From the NCBI GenBank assembly GCA_015501605.1, contig JADNRZ010000016.1, positions 124,001-188,000 on the forward strand: a stretch of 64,000 nt of DNA. Direction: 5' to 3'. Position numbers and translations under genes: made by a program. Shown one piece after another: positions 32,201 through 43,560 of this stretch. Each line of letters starts with the position of its first letter. Position 1 is the first letter of the stretch. Under the pieces are notes generated by a model. It was not told the origin of the DNA and searched no databases. It saw nothing but the letters and a program-made list of their open reading frames with translations. This stretch comes from Panaeolus papilionaceus (taxonomy: Eukaryota > Basidiomycota > Agaricomycetes > Agaricales).

Positions 32201-33491
32201 CGAAATACCAAATCAGCAGGTGCTACTGTGTGGAGGTGTTTCGTTTGATGATGGGTTGAGGCTGATTATGCGGTGCGTTGGTACTTTTTATTGTTATCTC
32301 TCGCCTGGATTCTCCATCTCATAACCATATTAACTCATCCTTGTATAGTGCGGTTTCATCGTAACAAAACGTGGCCAATATGATGTCGCTGAAGAAAATT
32401 TTGGCATATCATGGTATTAAATGCATACCAACCGCAAGGCTGGAAAAGTGCAATTCGTATCGCGTTTATCAGTACATTTATTTCGTCTTTCATCCTCTTC
32501 CCTCTCGCTCATGCAACCCGCCCCATGCAGCATCCTCGCTGAGCGACCTGACGTCGTTGTGGAACAAGTCCGCCCACTCATAACGACACATCAACTCAAT
32601 AACGAGCCTCTCCGGATCCTCCTCGCCTCTCTCGCGAGCGTGCTAAAGCTCACTCATAGCTTTATCACGTCGACATTGCAGAAGCATTTGTTCAGGGAGA
32701 TGAAGCTTTCGGATACGGCGGTGAAGAACCTGTGGATTTTGAGGTGGAATGGGTTGAATATGCGGTATGCGGCAACTGCGACGACATCGGGTGCGGTGGG
32801 GAGGAGGAGGAATGAGGATGGGGAGTAGGAGGACGATGACGATGAGATACCGGCTCCAAGACAACGGCGAATGTGGCTGGCGCTCCTAGGATTCCGACAA
32901 AATAAATCCTGTTATCGTTGCGAGATATGGGCAGATTTCTATGGCTGCAAAGCGTACCGCTTGTAAGTTTTCTTTCGCTTAAATTACTCGTCATCCTTCA
33001 TCTCTAATCCAATCCAATTTATAATTCAGTCTACGTCATCCACGCCTACTACGACTCCTACCTCAACGACTTTATGATCTTCGTCCGTCTCGCCATCACC
33101 TCAATAGGGTTGGCCATGCAGCGTCAATACGACAACAGACACCACCTCGTTGTGGGAGCGATGGCGTTCCTGATGAAATACCGCAAACTGCAGGGAACGA
33201 TGACGGCAGGGGTGAGGATGGAGTATACTGTCGGCAGAATGTTTCATCAGCTTGAGTTGTATTCGCATGCGATGAGCATTGTGAGAAGGTGTTGGAGTTG
33301 GCTAAACAGGCAGGAGTGAGTGGCGTTCAATTATTTATTTCACTTGTTTTGCTCTTCGCATTTTAAATCGTTCATGGATGATTATATTCTTAGGACGACC
33401 TGTTTGCAACAGAACTGGCATTTAATTTGTCTTGTATTTTGGTCCTGTACCGTTCGCCAATATGTTGTATAGGAAGTGGCTGTCTTTGTGA
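29243..33491 (+). pseudogene. T1: TFIIIC TPR subunit (Tau131/Sfc4-like) pseudogene
   Basis: Segments in order match the TPR subunit of RNA polymerase III factor TFIIIC: an acidic Ser/Asp N-terminus (29345-29490); QAYVDNNLHEAI (about 29970); ALHWLAFARIKMGG (about 30150) with a broken VLDSSVLFLGIADGCFEK stretch; YLLQTAV (30640); a charged linker (31500-31870); VSFDDGLRLIM (32240); EPLRILLASLASVLKL, FITSTLQKHLFREMKLSDTAVKN and LRWNGLNMRYA (32600-32780); MQRQYDNRHHLVV (33115); and the end NMLYRKWLSL. It is disabled: the usual start is TTG, a frameshift follows MKLADI near 31370, a stop occurs near 32826, and there is an indel near 33450. In yeast this subunit bridges TFIIIC to TFIIIB. Confidence 0.75.
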
Positions 33492-34098
33492 TCGCACTGA
33501 CTACTTGTTATTTTCATGTCAATAATTATTCCTTTTTTATTTTTCACCTGCATTGTCTTGTGCGCCTCAATTTTCATATGGCCTCCCATAATAAACTGGC
33601 CTCTGACATGTACTTGAAATCAACAATGTCATACAAGTACATATCTTCACAATGAAAGGTTACATATATTATATACAAGAGACAAAATAGCCAGTGATCT
33701 TGAAGCCTGAAGTTCAAACTTGAATCAATGACAATGTTGTAGCACCTGATTGTCAATAGAGACTTACCAGGAATCAGACAGAAGCTCTGTGCTTGAATAG
33801 CTTGCTTCCCCACTCTTTCACTCTGTTGGTTGATTGGGCAGCAGGTTCCAGGGAAGGGGTAGGATCAGGGGGTGTTCCAAGTGTATGCAACTCGTCCTCA
33901 AACTTGGTGATTAGCATCTGCACCTCCTTGAGTTGTGCAATCAAAATAGCTTTGAGTTCGTCTAATTGCCCTACTGTCACCATCTTTGACTACTGACGAA
34001 GGTTCCACATCTAAGCAGAGAGATTCTTTGTAATAGCGTAGCCTCAATGATATGAAATAGCATAATATTTATTTGCTTGCTACTGATTGTTATTGGGC

Positions 34099-34212
34099 GA
34101 GAGGCCCCCACCCTTCGAGGGGCTGGGGGCTCTCCTGACTCGTCAAGTTACCTCCTCGATGGGAGCCCGGGACGACCGCCGGCACCCGATGTGTAGTCAA
34201 GCAGACTTGACG
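34099..34212. repeat. GC-rich nested inverted repeats
   Basis: GAGAGGCCCCCA (34099-34110) pairs, with one bulge, with TGGGGGCTCTC (34124-34134). CGTCAAG (34141-34147) pairs perfectly with CTTGACG (34206-34212), enclosing a CCCGGGAC-rich segment. The GC content is far above the surroundings. This could be a structured RNA or an element terminus. I do not recognise an RNA family. Confidence 0.55.
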
Positions 34213-34879
34213 CGACGGTGTGTCCCGGCCCCCATCATCAAGGAAAGGCTGTGCGCTGGCTTGTGGCCTGCTACAGTAGGGCTCATACCCGTTCAGTCAG
34301 ATCGTTGGAATCAATACCAGGGTAATGTGGCGGTGGCCCATTGAATTATGTGATGTTTGACAAGCTGCCCATTTTGTATGGCTAGTCTGCTGCTTCCGCA
34401 CACCTAGAAAACACGGACAGGCAGGTCGCCGATAACACGACTGTGACAATTTAATAGCCCCTGTCCCTGTTGCACTGTTCCAAGTGCATTAGAATTTGGA
34501 ACTGAATAATCGCGCTGACCCGTAATCATTTACTGCGTAACAGATATTGGTGATCCAGAAATCGTCACATGGGCCGCATTCAATTCGTATGTACACCCGT
34601 AGCTCCTCATTTAGGAGCATAGTGTTTAGAAAATTAGCTGATCGCACTATCTGGCATGAGCCTTATGGTCCCTTATCATGACCCTGCATCGATGTGTCAT
34701 TCGCAACTCGAGAGTTATAATCTCTTCACTTGACCTTCGTGACCTAGTGATCATGAAGCATTATTGAGACAGTCTTTTTATATGGGTTCGGGGAGCAGTG
34801 CTCAATTCCGCCCAACCACTCATAATGACCTGCTCTCCTGCACACTCATCCTTCAACCAGTGTTTGTGCTGGTGAAGTT

Positions 34880-35220
34880 GTATGCCTCACCGACTCGTAA
34901 CGGCATACTCTAATTGCTTTCGCACTGCTCGCATCTGAAAAGATGCTTCCCTCAAGGGTCTACATACGCAGCGGCACTAGAGGCCCTTCTGAGATGGTCA
35001 CCCTGTCCCAGGAAATTGCACAGGATAGTCCTGGTAAAACCATTGGACTATCCGAGAAAACCAGGGATGCATAATGCATCCCCGAAACCGCAAGACGGCT
35101 CAGGTTTTAAACGCCTGAACCGCCCAATCGCTCAAATGCATTTAGCATTTGACATCGCATCGCATGTGGGTTGATAACCCGGCACCGCAAAATGAATTGA
35201 CACCAGGGTTTTGATCCCTG
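34880..35220. repeat. Train of eight perfect short hairpins
   Basis: Consecutive perfect inverted repeats: GTATGCC/GGCATAC (34880-34908), GCATCT/AGATGC (34931-34946), GGATAGTCC/GGACTATCC (35023-35053), GGGATGCAT/ATGCATCCC (35064-35082), TCAGG/CCTGA (35100-35118), AAATGC/GCATTT (35134-35150), GGGTT/AACCC (35168-35180) and CAGGG/CCCTG (35204-35220). Single strands between them repeat a CCGC-containing word (ACCGCAA, AACCGCC). Two more hairpins with ACCGCA follow at 35622-35700. Stem sequences are unrelated to each other. Confidence 0.7.
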
Positions 35221-35923
35221 AAGCGCCATGAATAGACCGCAAATTTGGAAAATAAATGATATATAACGGGATGTATTAGGGAAAGGTTGCAAACAAAATG
35301 TAACGAGATAGGATAAACACGCCGACCAGGTCAGCTATGCCGAGGATAGGGATAATTTCGGTATAGTATAAACGGAAAGCGATGAGGAAGAGCCCGAATT
35401 CGGGATGAATGATGAGGAGCGTTGGTGGGGTGTTGATGCCTGGGGATGAAGGGAGGATGTTGGGTGGATAATGAAAAAAGGGGTATGGGACTCGTGAAGG
35501 AGAAAAGATGATAACAAATCCATCGGGAATGATCAGGTAGGAAAGAAAAAGGTGCGAGTGAATAAAGGATTGGGATATATGATGAAAAAGGGGGGGGGCG
35601 TTACACGAAAAAGGAAAACATGAGGCCTAAAAAGGCTCCATAAACCGCAATTCTGCTTTTGTGATACGCTGCAGCCCGTATCGCAGGGCTTCGCACCGCA
35701 TTTTGTGCCCAACTACCCATGATCTCGCAAACGGATAGTAAGGAACAATGAAGCATCAGATCATCTAGAACCTGGGTTGAGGAGATAAGCACGCACCATG
35801 CTCCTGCTGAGGTTTGGCCCTCGCCCATCGTCCACTGTGTAATATATTGTTTGCATCGCCATTGTTTTCTTGTGTTGCCTCTTAGAATCAGGTGCGACTG
35901 AAATTCCACCTGATTAGATACCA

Positions 35924-36260
35924 TGTAACCACTCTCCGGTCCACCTGTCCTGGGGATAGCCTAGGGAGAACATTGTGTTTTGAGCTACTGACGTGTGCTA
36001 GGTGCCACGTCACGAATCTCGCTAGAGCAGTAAGGAAAAAGGGCTTATAGGTGAGTTGAGAAACATCTTATTGTGTAAAAATATATTGGAGACTCCCCAG
36101 ATACTCATTTTTTGTTGTTCTGGCTACGGAGCAGCGAGCTCCAGCCCTTGAGACGAGCGAGATGGTGGTGGCACGGATGAGAGTTAATCACGTGCCACCT
36201 TCTCGCGTAGTCGAAGACCTTAATCTCTCTCTCGCCTTCGCCTCCAAGCGAGATTGACCA
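35924..36260 (-). other. Possible LTR-like end of the insertion
   Basis: On the minus strand this segment starts TGGTCAATCTC and ends GGTTACA, and it is followed by TGGTATCTAATC. A TG...CA segment followed by TGGTATC resembles a copia-type LTR plus primer-binding site. However, its outer end overlaps the target duplication, and no second copy exists at the other end of the insertion. Weak call. Confidence 0.3.
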
Positions 36261-37559
36261 TCTGCAGCTCTGACTGAATGTTGGCTTGCTGTATTTGAAG
36301 GTTGCTGATCCGTGTTTGGAGGTCATCATAGAGGTGTGATGCAAATGCGGTTTGATAAAGGGGTGAATTAAGTGATGTCTGGATGTTGAACGCATACCAG
36401 ATGCAGCCTTGACCATAAGCATTGTCTAAAATAGTAAGAGCTGACTCCTGAGTGTTGTGAAACTTGACAATCTTGGCTCCTTGGGCAATGTAATCCTGAT
36501 GAGCATCATGGGTGTAAAGTAAGGTTAATATTCTGAAAATATCCTGAGAGCAACATACCTTCCATATCTCCTCACGAAGCTGGCTGAAGTTTCCTTCTGC
36601 ACGTGTCCTTATGTTTTCATTCCAAATTAAGTCCCACATCGTGGAAACGACAGTGATGTGCCTTGCTGCCTGGGTCCCTGTCAATGCCTCAAAAGTGCGC
36701 AGGACCTGTCTTTGGCTTCCGGGCAAACGAGGGTTGTTGATAGGAGTGTGATACAGAATGTTTAACATGTGTAACATATTTAAAGGTCTAGTATTGAAGT
36801 CAGTGAATTCCTCTAAAATGCAAGACAAATGGAAATTACGGATTTGTTTGAAGCATATCCTTTAACATGGAAACTATGCTCATTACTGATATTTTACTAT
36901 CAGCAAAACCGGGCACATCCACTAAGTAAATGGGATACCCCAATGGCGTGACTGCATTTATAATATGATATATTGATACAGATTGTGTGAATCCCTCCAG
37001 CTTATCACTGGAGAGACCGAGTGAGGGGTTTGATGCGACTGCTTCTATGAACTACCCGAGATATTATGGAGGCTGACCGAATATAGTGATGGTGATACAA
37101 CTCACGCTACTCTTCCCTGATCCAGTTGGGCCAAGTAGCCTATGTGTGCAGATATTAGTCGCCATCTTGCCATATGTAGGATTAATGCGCATTTACACAA
37201 ACACATGACAAAAGTCTGTCCCGAAATTAGGGACCCTTTCCACTGATACAGCTCCAAGAACGTTGATTTCCTTGAGCTTGGTTGCAAAACTGGGGATCGT
37301 GGACATCGGAATGAAGCAGAGGGTGGTAATTGCGAAGGGGAGTGTTGGTGAGATGAAGTCAAGATGGATGGATGAGCGGCAAAGCACAGCACACCGGATA
37401 AGGCTGCTTTTGTCTGACGTGCACGAGTCGGCCTTGTGGGGTTCTCGTGATTAGCCTTCATGCTGATTGGTCGATGATATAAATAATCTTTAATTGAAAA
37501 TCCATTGATAACGCCCAGATACCCCATCACGAAATATAAAAACCCAAAATCAACGCCGA

Positions 37560-38340
37560 GGTCTCCGTTCAAGTTCCAGCAGCCCTGATATAACCTCTCA
37601 GCACTACGTCTCCTAGTGTCTCTCCCTCCTGCTCGCCTTGCCCCTCAACCTCAACCTTCTTACCCAGCACAGAGGAAGACACTGAGCCCGACGAGGAATA
37701 AGACGGAGAGGGAGAGGGAAAAGATGAAGACCTCTCAACAACCTCACAGCATCCGCCCTCTTCTCCCAGTTCTCAACCGACGGAGATTGCGGCGACTATT
37801 CGATGTGGATGACGTCGCCTCTTGCTCCCCTACTCTCTTCGATTCGGCGCTGCTTGTTGTATCGGAGATTCGGGGATTGGTGTTGTCGTAAATGCCAGTA
37901 TTCATCTCGTCGGATCCTTCGAGCTACGATGATTCGAATCGAAGCCCATCCCTCGCTGCCCTCGCTCCCCTCCAACATACCTCCCCCGCTCGACTCCATT
38001 TGTGTAGCTCCCTAATACGTTCTTCGTAGCTGTCAGGATGCAGGGAGATGTGGCGGGGGTTGAGATTGTATATCATTCATCCCTCCTCATCCCTTTCCTG
38101 TTCGCCTTTCTCTCGCTGCCTATTCCCCTCGTCTCTAATGTCGACTTTGTCTCGTCGGCTTGCAGTGGGGCGAGGAGAAAAGATGATGAGAGTTGAGAAA
38201 AGAGAAGGAAAGGGTGGTCAGGAGGGATGAACGACGATTGATAGCCTGTGGGTGTGGGGAGATGTAAAGTGCGATTGAAGGAGGTGATGAGTCTGTTCAT
38301 CATCGTGTATCATCAACCATGCACTCAATCATTCATTCAG
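37560..38340 (-). pseudogene. W1: decayed unrecognised gene, copy 1
   Basis: Similar to 51.43-52.0, 59.09-59.88 and 61.85-62.64 kb. The best copy (W3) reads WVDAVRGAFEVVERS then a Ser-rich run; here the same region is frameshifted (CCEVVERSSSF). Toward 38300 the minus frame reads LITSFNRTLHLPTPTGYQ. Stops and shifts interrupt it. I recognise no domain. It lies upstream of G1 on the same strand and is divergent from T2. Confidence 0.45.
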
Positions 38341-38344
38341 CACC

Positions 38345-38690
38345 AACATCACAGTATACAACCAGTATAAAACAACGCACCTAGTCCCATTCAAATGGAC
38401 ACATCATTCTCAACACACGTCCTCTCTTTTCCCATGGAACTTTATAAAAGGCGTACTTTGAAGGCGGACGACGGTGCCACTGTATTGCCAGGCGTGGACT
38501 TGGAGAAAGGTAGTGAAGAAGCGTTTTTTCTGTCCAGCGGGAGGTTAGCATATTTAGATTACTTAAGATCTTGATTGTCTTTGCATCGAGATAGAGAGGG
38601 GGGGTGGGAGAGAAAGAGAACGAGGAAATAGGGGAGGCGAGGAAGAGGAAGGAGACCTAAAAATAGCTACATACGTCATTATGCGCCGGA
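38345..38690 (-). pseudogene. Remnant of the N unit downstream part
   Basis: Similar to 43.76-44.0 and 62.64-62.9 kb. A minus-strand frame reads FLQVHAWQYSGTVVRLQSTP then FIKFHGKRED. In this unit the rest of N is missing and the T2 upstream region follows directly. It marks the junction between unit 1 and unit 2. Confidence 0.4.
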
Positions 38691-38994
38691 TCCGTCATTC
38701 AATAATCCACCTAACCTACACTTAACATCGATATAGAAAATAGCCGACAGTCTACAAAGTTCAACTACAAGGATATGATCATGATCATAGAGGGAGCATA
38801 GACACAACTGAGGCTTGCGATGATTGGGTGACTGTCGGTGATGGTGATGGGTGATGGCATCAGTGGCCTGTCTGCTCCAGTCTGAATTGATCTCTTCTTC
38901 TTCCTTGACGTCCACCACCACCACACAACAAGACGACCAATTCTATTTATTTCATGCTCTAGACTTTTACTTAACCTGAAAAAGGGGTATTTTG

Positions 38995-41900
38995 ATGGAC
39001 TCAGACAACGATATCGTCGGTACGCCTCTTCTCATCACGATTCTCAATGCTCACTCGTTGTTTTTCTCCTTCTGCATAGGTTGGAACCCCAACGCTCTCT
39101 CCGATCTTGCGTCAGAGGAATCCGACTCTGACTTTTACTCGGGTTCAGGCTCGGAATCAGGAGTGACGAGTCTAAAGAATCCACGAGTGAGAAGGGAGGA
39201 GAGGTAGAAGTGAGAGCGCGTGGTGAGATTCAGGGTGGTTTTGAGTATGCGTTCTGGTCTTTGCTCCCGCTTTTTTCTCTTCGTTTTCTGTCATTCTGCT
39301 CAATCTCTCTTCCTTATGCCTCCTTTTCTTCGATTGCCTTTAATTTACCATATCCGTACATCAAATAAAATAAAACACTCCCCACTAACCTTGTCTCTCC
39401 TCTCCCTAGTCCTTGTCATTTCATCGCCTGATCTCGCCCATTCCTCCTTGGCCCTTCGCTTTCGTTTCTCTCATCTCTTTTCTTTCATTCTCCTATATTT
39501 TCTCTCTCGTCCTCCCTTTCCCCTCCTCGCCCTTTTCTGTATCTCGTCCCCCATTTCGTCCTTTGTCCTTCTTGAAGAAGCCTAAACTGATAAAACCATC
39601 AGACCAGTAGTTGTATGTGCTGCTGCAAACAGCAGCGAATATGAAGAATATCGGCGAATTGAGGGATGCGGCGGATATTTATGAACATGGTGAGTGTTTT
39701 GTTGTGATCATTATTATTATCATTGGACTTGGAAGCTTGGGCTTTTGTGGTATCCTTTGTTGCTGCGTTTTGTTCGTCCTTGAGCGAGGTTGATATCTGG
39801 TGTTTGAATGACGATATTTTCGCGTCCAGCTTTGGACGGCGTTCTTTGTCTCCCGTTTTTTTGTCTTTTTTTTCTGGACTTGTATTTTGTGACGCATGGA
39901 TGGAGGGTATCTTTGGGAAGGTTTTAGGCACCGTTGTCTTTTCTTCGCGAAAATGCTGGTGTGTCAACGCGATCTTGCGTTTAGCAAATTTCCAGCGGAT
40001 GGGTCCTTCGTCTACTTTACGCACAACGTGCTCTCCTAGCATCGTTGCAGATGACAGCTTTACACGATATACATCTCTCGAATTTGACTTGGTTTAGTTT
40101 GATGCAGGGCACTTTATGTTGTCTCATGCACTTTCTCCCTTTCTCCCTCAATTCACACCGCTTACCATACCCAATTTACAGTATATCTGGCAAACCCGAT
40201 GAATAACAACGCTAAAATGGAATTAGCGGCAATATACGAGATATCGGGAGACGAGGAGGGCTTTGAAGTTGGTATGTGAAGGTACATTCACCTTTTTATC
40301 TCGCCTCTCCCTTCGTTCTGTATTTAACTCTTCTTCCATCCACTAGTCATAGGTTCCCGCAAGAAGCGCAAAACCAACCCCACCACCCCATCCTCAGATA
40401 TCCCCGCCTCCTCAACCACTGAAGACCTGACCATCACCTCCCTCTTCGCCGAAGCCAAATCCCTGAACATGTCCAAAGTCAAACCAAGTGCAGGTGTGAA
40501 ACCGAGGTTGACGCCGGCGCAGTTGAGGGCGTTGGAGGTGAAGAAGGAGAAGGAGGTTGGGAGGGGTGGAGGCGGTACTATGAGGTTGGGAGGCAATGTT
40601 GAAGGAGGTGGATTATGAGTAGAGAGACGAGCAATCTCTTTTTGACGGGTCAGGTGAGTGACCTTTCAGCTCTTTTCCTTTTAAAAAGCATCGCTGACGA
40701 ACTTGTGATGTATACGATTAGTCTAATCCCTGCGCCGACATGTTCCCCCATAGTAGGATGACACATGGAGACGGAGCTGACGAGGATCGGATGGCGGATC
40801 GGTTACAGCTTGATATTGGTGGGTGGCGTTCTTTTTTCTTTTTTGCCTCCTTTGCTTCCTCTTCTTCCTCTTGGTGCCGCTCGCAACCTCATCGTTCCTC
40901 TCCCCTTGCCCCTGCTTTTACACGAAAATTACACCAGAAATTTAAATCACATTCTAACTAAAATACCCACCAATGCAGAACAAGACTCGTTCGCCTGATG
41001 AAATACCAAGTCGGCGGGTGTTACTGTGTTCAGAGTTGTTCCGTTTGATGATTGGCTGGGTTTATGCAGGTACGTTGGCGGTTGTTTTATTTCTCTTTCG
41101 CATTCTCGTTACATCTCATACCCATTCTAACACGCCCTTTCACAGTACTGCTTCGTAGACGTCGCTGAAGGAATCCTGAGGCATATCAAACACAAGACCA
41201 TCAAATTCAATTCATAATTGCGTTGATCAGTACGACCATCCCTTCTCTTTCTCCTCTTTCCTCTCTCACCGCACAACCCACAATACGCAGCGTCCTCGCC
41301 GAGCAACCTGATTTCGTCGTGGAACAAGCCCGCAAACTGATCACGACGGCATCAATTCAACAACGAGCCTCTCAGGATTCTTCTCGCAACCGTCGCGAGC
41401 GGGCCTAGCTCATGGATAGCTAGCTTTATTACGTTGACACCGCAGAAGCCCTTGTTTAGGGAATTGACGCTTTCGGATACAGATGTGAAGAATCCTGGAA
41501 TACTGAGGTGGAATGGGCTGATTAGGCGGTATGCGTCGACTGCGACCACGGGTACTGCGGGTAAGAAGAAGACTGAGGATGAGGACCATTGGACGCCTGC
41601 ACCTACGACAGGTAGGGGTGGGGGAATGACGGCAAACGTGGATGGTGCACCTAGGATTCCGACGAAAGAGAACCCTGCGATCTTTGCTATATATGGGCGG
41701 ATTTGTGTTGCTGCGAAGAGTTATCAAAGTGCTATTTGCAAGTGTCTCCCCTGTTTTCATTTTCGTCCTTTTTTTCACTGTTTATCGAGCATTGCTAACC
41801 CGATTCTACAGTCTATCTCCTCCGTGCCTACGACTACTACCCAAACGACCCCATAGTCTGCCTCTGTCTTGCTATCGCCTCAATAGGGTAGGCCATGCAG

Positions 41901-42280
41901 CGCCAATCTGACGACAGGCACCACGCCGTAGTGCAAGCGATGGCGTTCATGAGTCAGTACCGCAAACTACGGGGAGCGACGACGGCGGGGGTGGAGAGGT
42001 GGAGTATAATTATGGGAGAACGTTTTATCGGCCCATGTTGCATTAGCGTGGGTTGAAGCATTATGACAAGGTGTTCGGGTTGGCTGAACAGGCGGGGTGA
42101 GTTTTATGTTTTGTACTTCTTTTACTTTTGTGTCTTTGCGATGCTATTGCTGACTCAGTCTATGCGTATAGGACAACCTTTTTGCAGCAAAAATGGCATT
42201 TAATTTGTCCTGTTTTTTTTGTTTTTATTAGTTCTGTACCGTTGGCCAATGTGTTGTATAGGAAGTGGTTATCTTTGTGA
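38995..42280 (+). pseudogene. T2: TFIIIC TPR subunit-like pseudogene, internal deletion
   Basis: The ATG at 38995 (MDSDNDIV) is followed by a donor and an acidic exon. Sequence then jumps from the first long intron to a later intron at about 39400, deleting the exons for the first TPRs (present in T1 at 29.65-30.44 kb). Then come YVLLQTAANMKNIGELRDAADIYEH (in two parts, about 39615-39690), MELAAIYEISGDEEGFEV (about 40217, still open, unlike T1 and T3), a linker, VKNPGILRWNGLIRRYAST (about 41483), CVAAKSYQSAI (about 41705) and the end NVLYRKWLSL at 42280. Later exons contain stops (for example AIASIG then stop). Confidence 0.7.
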
Positions 42281-42379
42281 CCATCAGCCTTGCTCGTTAT
42301 TTTTGGTATGCATATTATTATTGCTTTATATTTCACCTCCCTTCTACCATGCACCTTAATTTTCGTCGGGTTCTGGATA

Positions 42380-43560
42380 AGACCTTCAAATTATGATTCT
42401 GGAATCGCTATCAGGAGCGGGTACACCGGGCATGCGTCGCACACATGGTGAGTCTTGCATTGGCCCAGGCGTGAAATGCCCTTCACTAGACTCCATGTGC
42501 CAGACGCCTAGGGAAGTGTCGATTCGGGGCAGGTGATTGATTGGTCGTTGGAGGAATGGACTCATAATTTTGCATATGATCCTTTTCATAAATCCGGGGT
42601 TTGGCAATAATGAAATTGCAAATGGCCTCCAACATATCCTCAAAACCGACGATGTCATAAATATGTTATCTTTTGTAATGAATATATACAAGCGTAGTAC
42701 ATGATTAATCTATTAATCTTGAACTTCAAACTTGCATCAACGACATATTGCTGATGGTAATACAGTCATTAGGGGGTCCTTGGAACAGAGGCGGTCCTTG
42801 GAACAAAACCCATTTTCGTGGCTTCCTCTTAACAGATTGGCCTGAAATTTGGAATATAAGCTCTTATAGGTCTTCTTTACACTCTTTCTGGTTTTCGTAC
42901 GGATAGAATAATATCCTCATAAGATATGACCCATTATTTAGGTAAAAATGATGAAAAATGCGTGGCTTGGACTGTTGTCATTGGACAAGGTGGAAATTGC
43001 CAATTTCTTTTTGCTATTTTAATTGATGTATATATCCTAAATATTTTCTACAAAATTTAGAGCAGGCATACCCTATACTTTCCTCTGAAATGAGATGCCG
43101 GAGGAGGGATAAGTCAAGGGGATTGCGCCACTGATGGCACTGTGATGTCCCATCAAAAGCATGAAATCACCAGAACACTGATTAGTTGTGGCTGGTTTTC
43201 TCCATCAGCCGCACGTGCCGAACTCCCGGCTCGTTGATGGCCACCTGTTCCAAGGACTGCTTTTCGTTCCACATCCTTCATTCCAATCAAATCTCAAATT
43301 ATTCCCTTACTTTGTCGAAATGCATAAATATTTTTTTAGATTTGTATTATAAGTATACATACCTAGATATGTGTCAAGTTTCATGGCCAGAGGTACACCC
43401 GATGAATAACAAATCGATAAGCAAATTTGGCTGTTCCAAGGACCGCCTAATGACTGTAGTGACTCAATCGGGAGCTCCGCGCTTCGAAAGCTTGTTTTCC
43501 CACCCTTTCACTCTGTTGGTGACCCTCGTAAATATTCCACCCTTTGGTGTTTTGGAATGT
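42380..43560 (-). pseudogene. G2: remnant of GTPase 3' end, split by a MITE
   Basis: Only the C-terminal exon survives (GGIFTRVTNRVKGWENKLSKRGAPD in parts, 43464-43545). The 3' flank at 42380-42760 resembles the flank of G4 (57150-57400) and G5. The GTPase core is deleted: at about 43560 the sequence passes directly into W-type sequence. A 694 bp TA-flanked MITE separates the exon from its 3' flank. Confidence 0.65.
42761..43458. mobile_element. MITE with 26 bp TIRs starting CAGTC and TA duplication
   Basis: Left end CAGTCATTAGGGGGTCCTTG (42763 onward) and the reverse complement of the right end (43431-43456) match at 25 of 26 positions. TA flanks both sides (42761-42762 and 43457-43458). 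Starting CAGT after TA is characteristic of Tc1/mariner-type ends. The subterminal word GGTCCTTGGAAC is repeated inside the left end (about 42793). The 694 bp interior has no transposase frame. It is inserted in the G2 remnant, next to the C-terminal exon. Confidence 0.85.

Larger units (their letters stand above)
33986..36256. mobile_element. 2.27 kb insertion with 7 bp target duplication in G1
   Basis: Comparison with G3, G4 and G5 shows that the GTPase coiled-coil exon is interrupted here. The 7 bp ACCATCT occurs once in the intact copies and flanks the insertion on both sides (33979-33985 and 36257-36263). The ends lack matching inverted repeats. The interior has no large open frame. It contains a GC-rich hairpin near 34.1 kb and a train of perfect hairpins at 34.88-35.22 and 35.6-35.7 kb. 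Its class is unknown: a short LTR-like segment lies at the right end, but a second LTR is missing. Confidence 0.7.
33774..37306 (-). pseudogene. G1: AIG1-like GTPase split by a 2.27 kb insertion
   Basis: Minus-strand copy of a GTPase of the agaricomycete AIG1/IAN-like type. Motifs in order are the P-loop GPTGSGKSS (about 37105-37130), GLSSDKLEGFTQSVSIYHI, DVPGFADSKIS (G3-type DxPG), ILYHTPINNPRLPG, STMWDLIWN (G4-like position) and WKNYIAQGAKIVKFHNT after a 63-66 bp intron. A C-terminal coiled coil follows (DDLQTRISNLQIQQANIQSELQ). The coil is cut at 36257, resumes at 33985 (VGQLDELKAILIAQLKEVQ) and ends SKLFKHRASV. The upstream exon MSTIPSFATKLKEINVLG begins at 37306, but how it joins the P-loop exon is unclear. 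Without the insertion the frame would be open. Confidence 0.75.

Noticed and set aside
33986..36256. Insertion as a standard LTR retrotransposon
   Set aside because: An LTR-like segment and TGGTATC primer-site-like word are seen at one end only, and the left end has no matching LTR; kept only as a weak annotation.
39599..40042. 147-codon Lys-rich minus-strand frame inside the long T2 intron
   Set aside because: Not conserved in T1 or T3 introns, low complexity, no start context; probably fortuitous.
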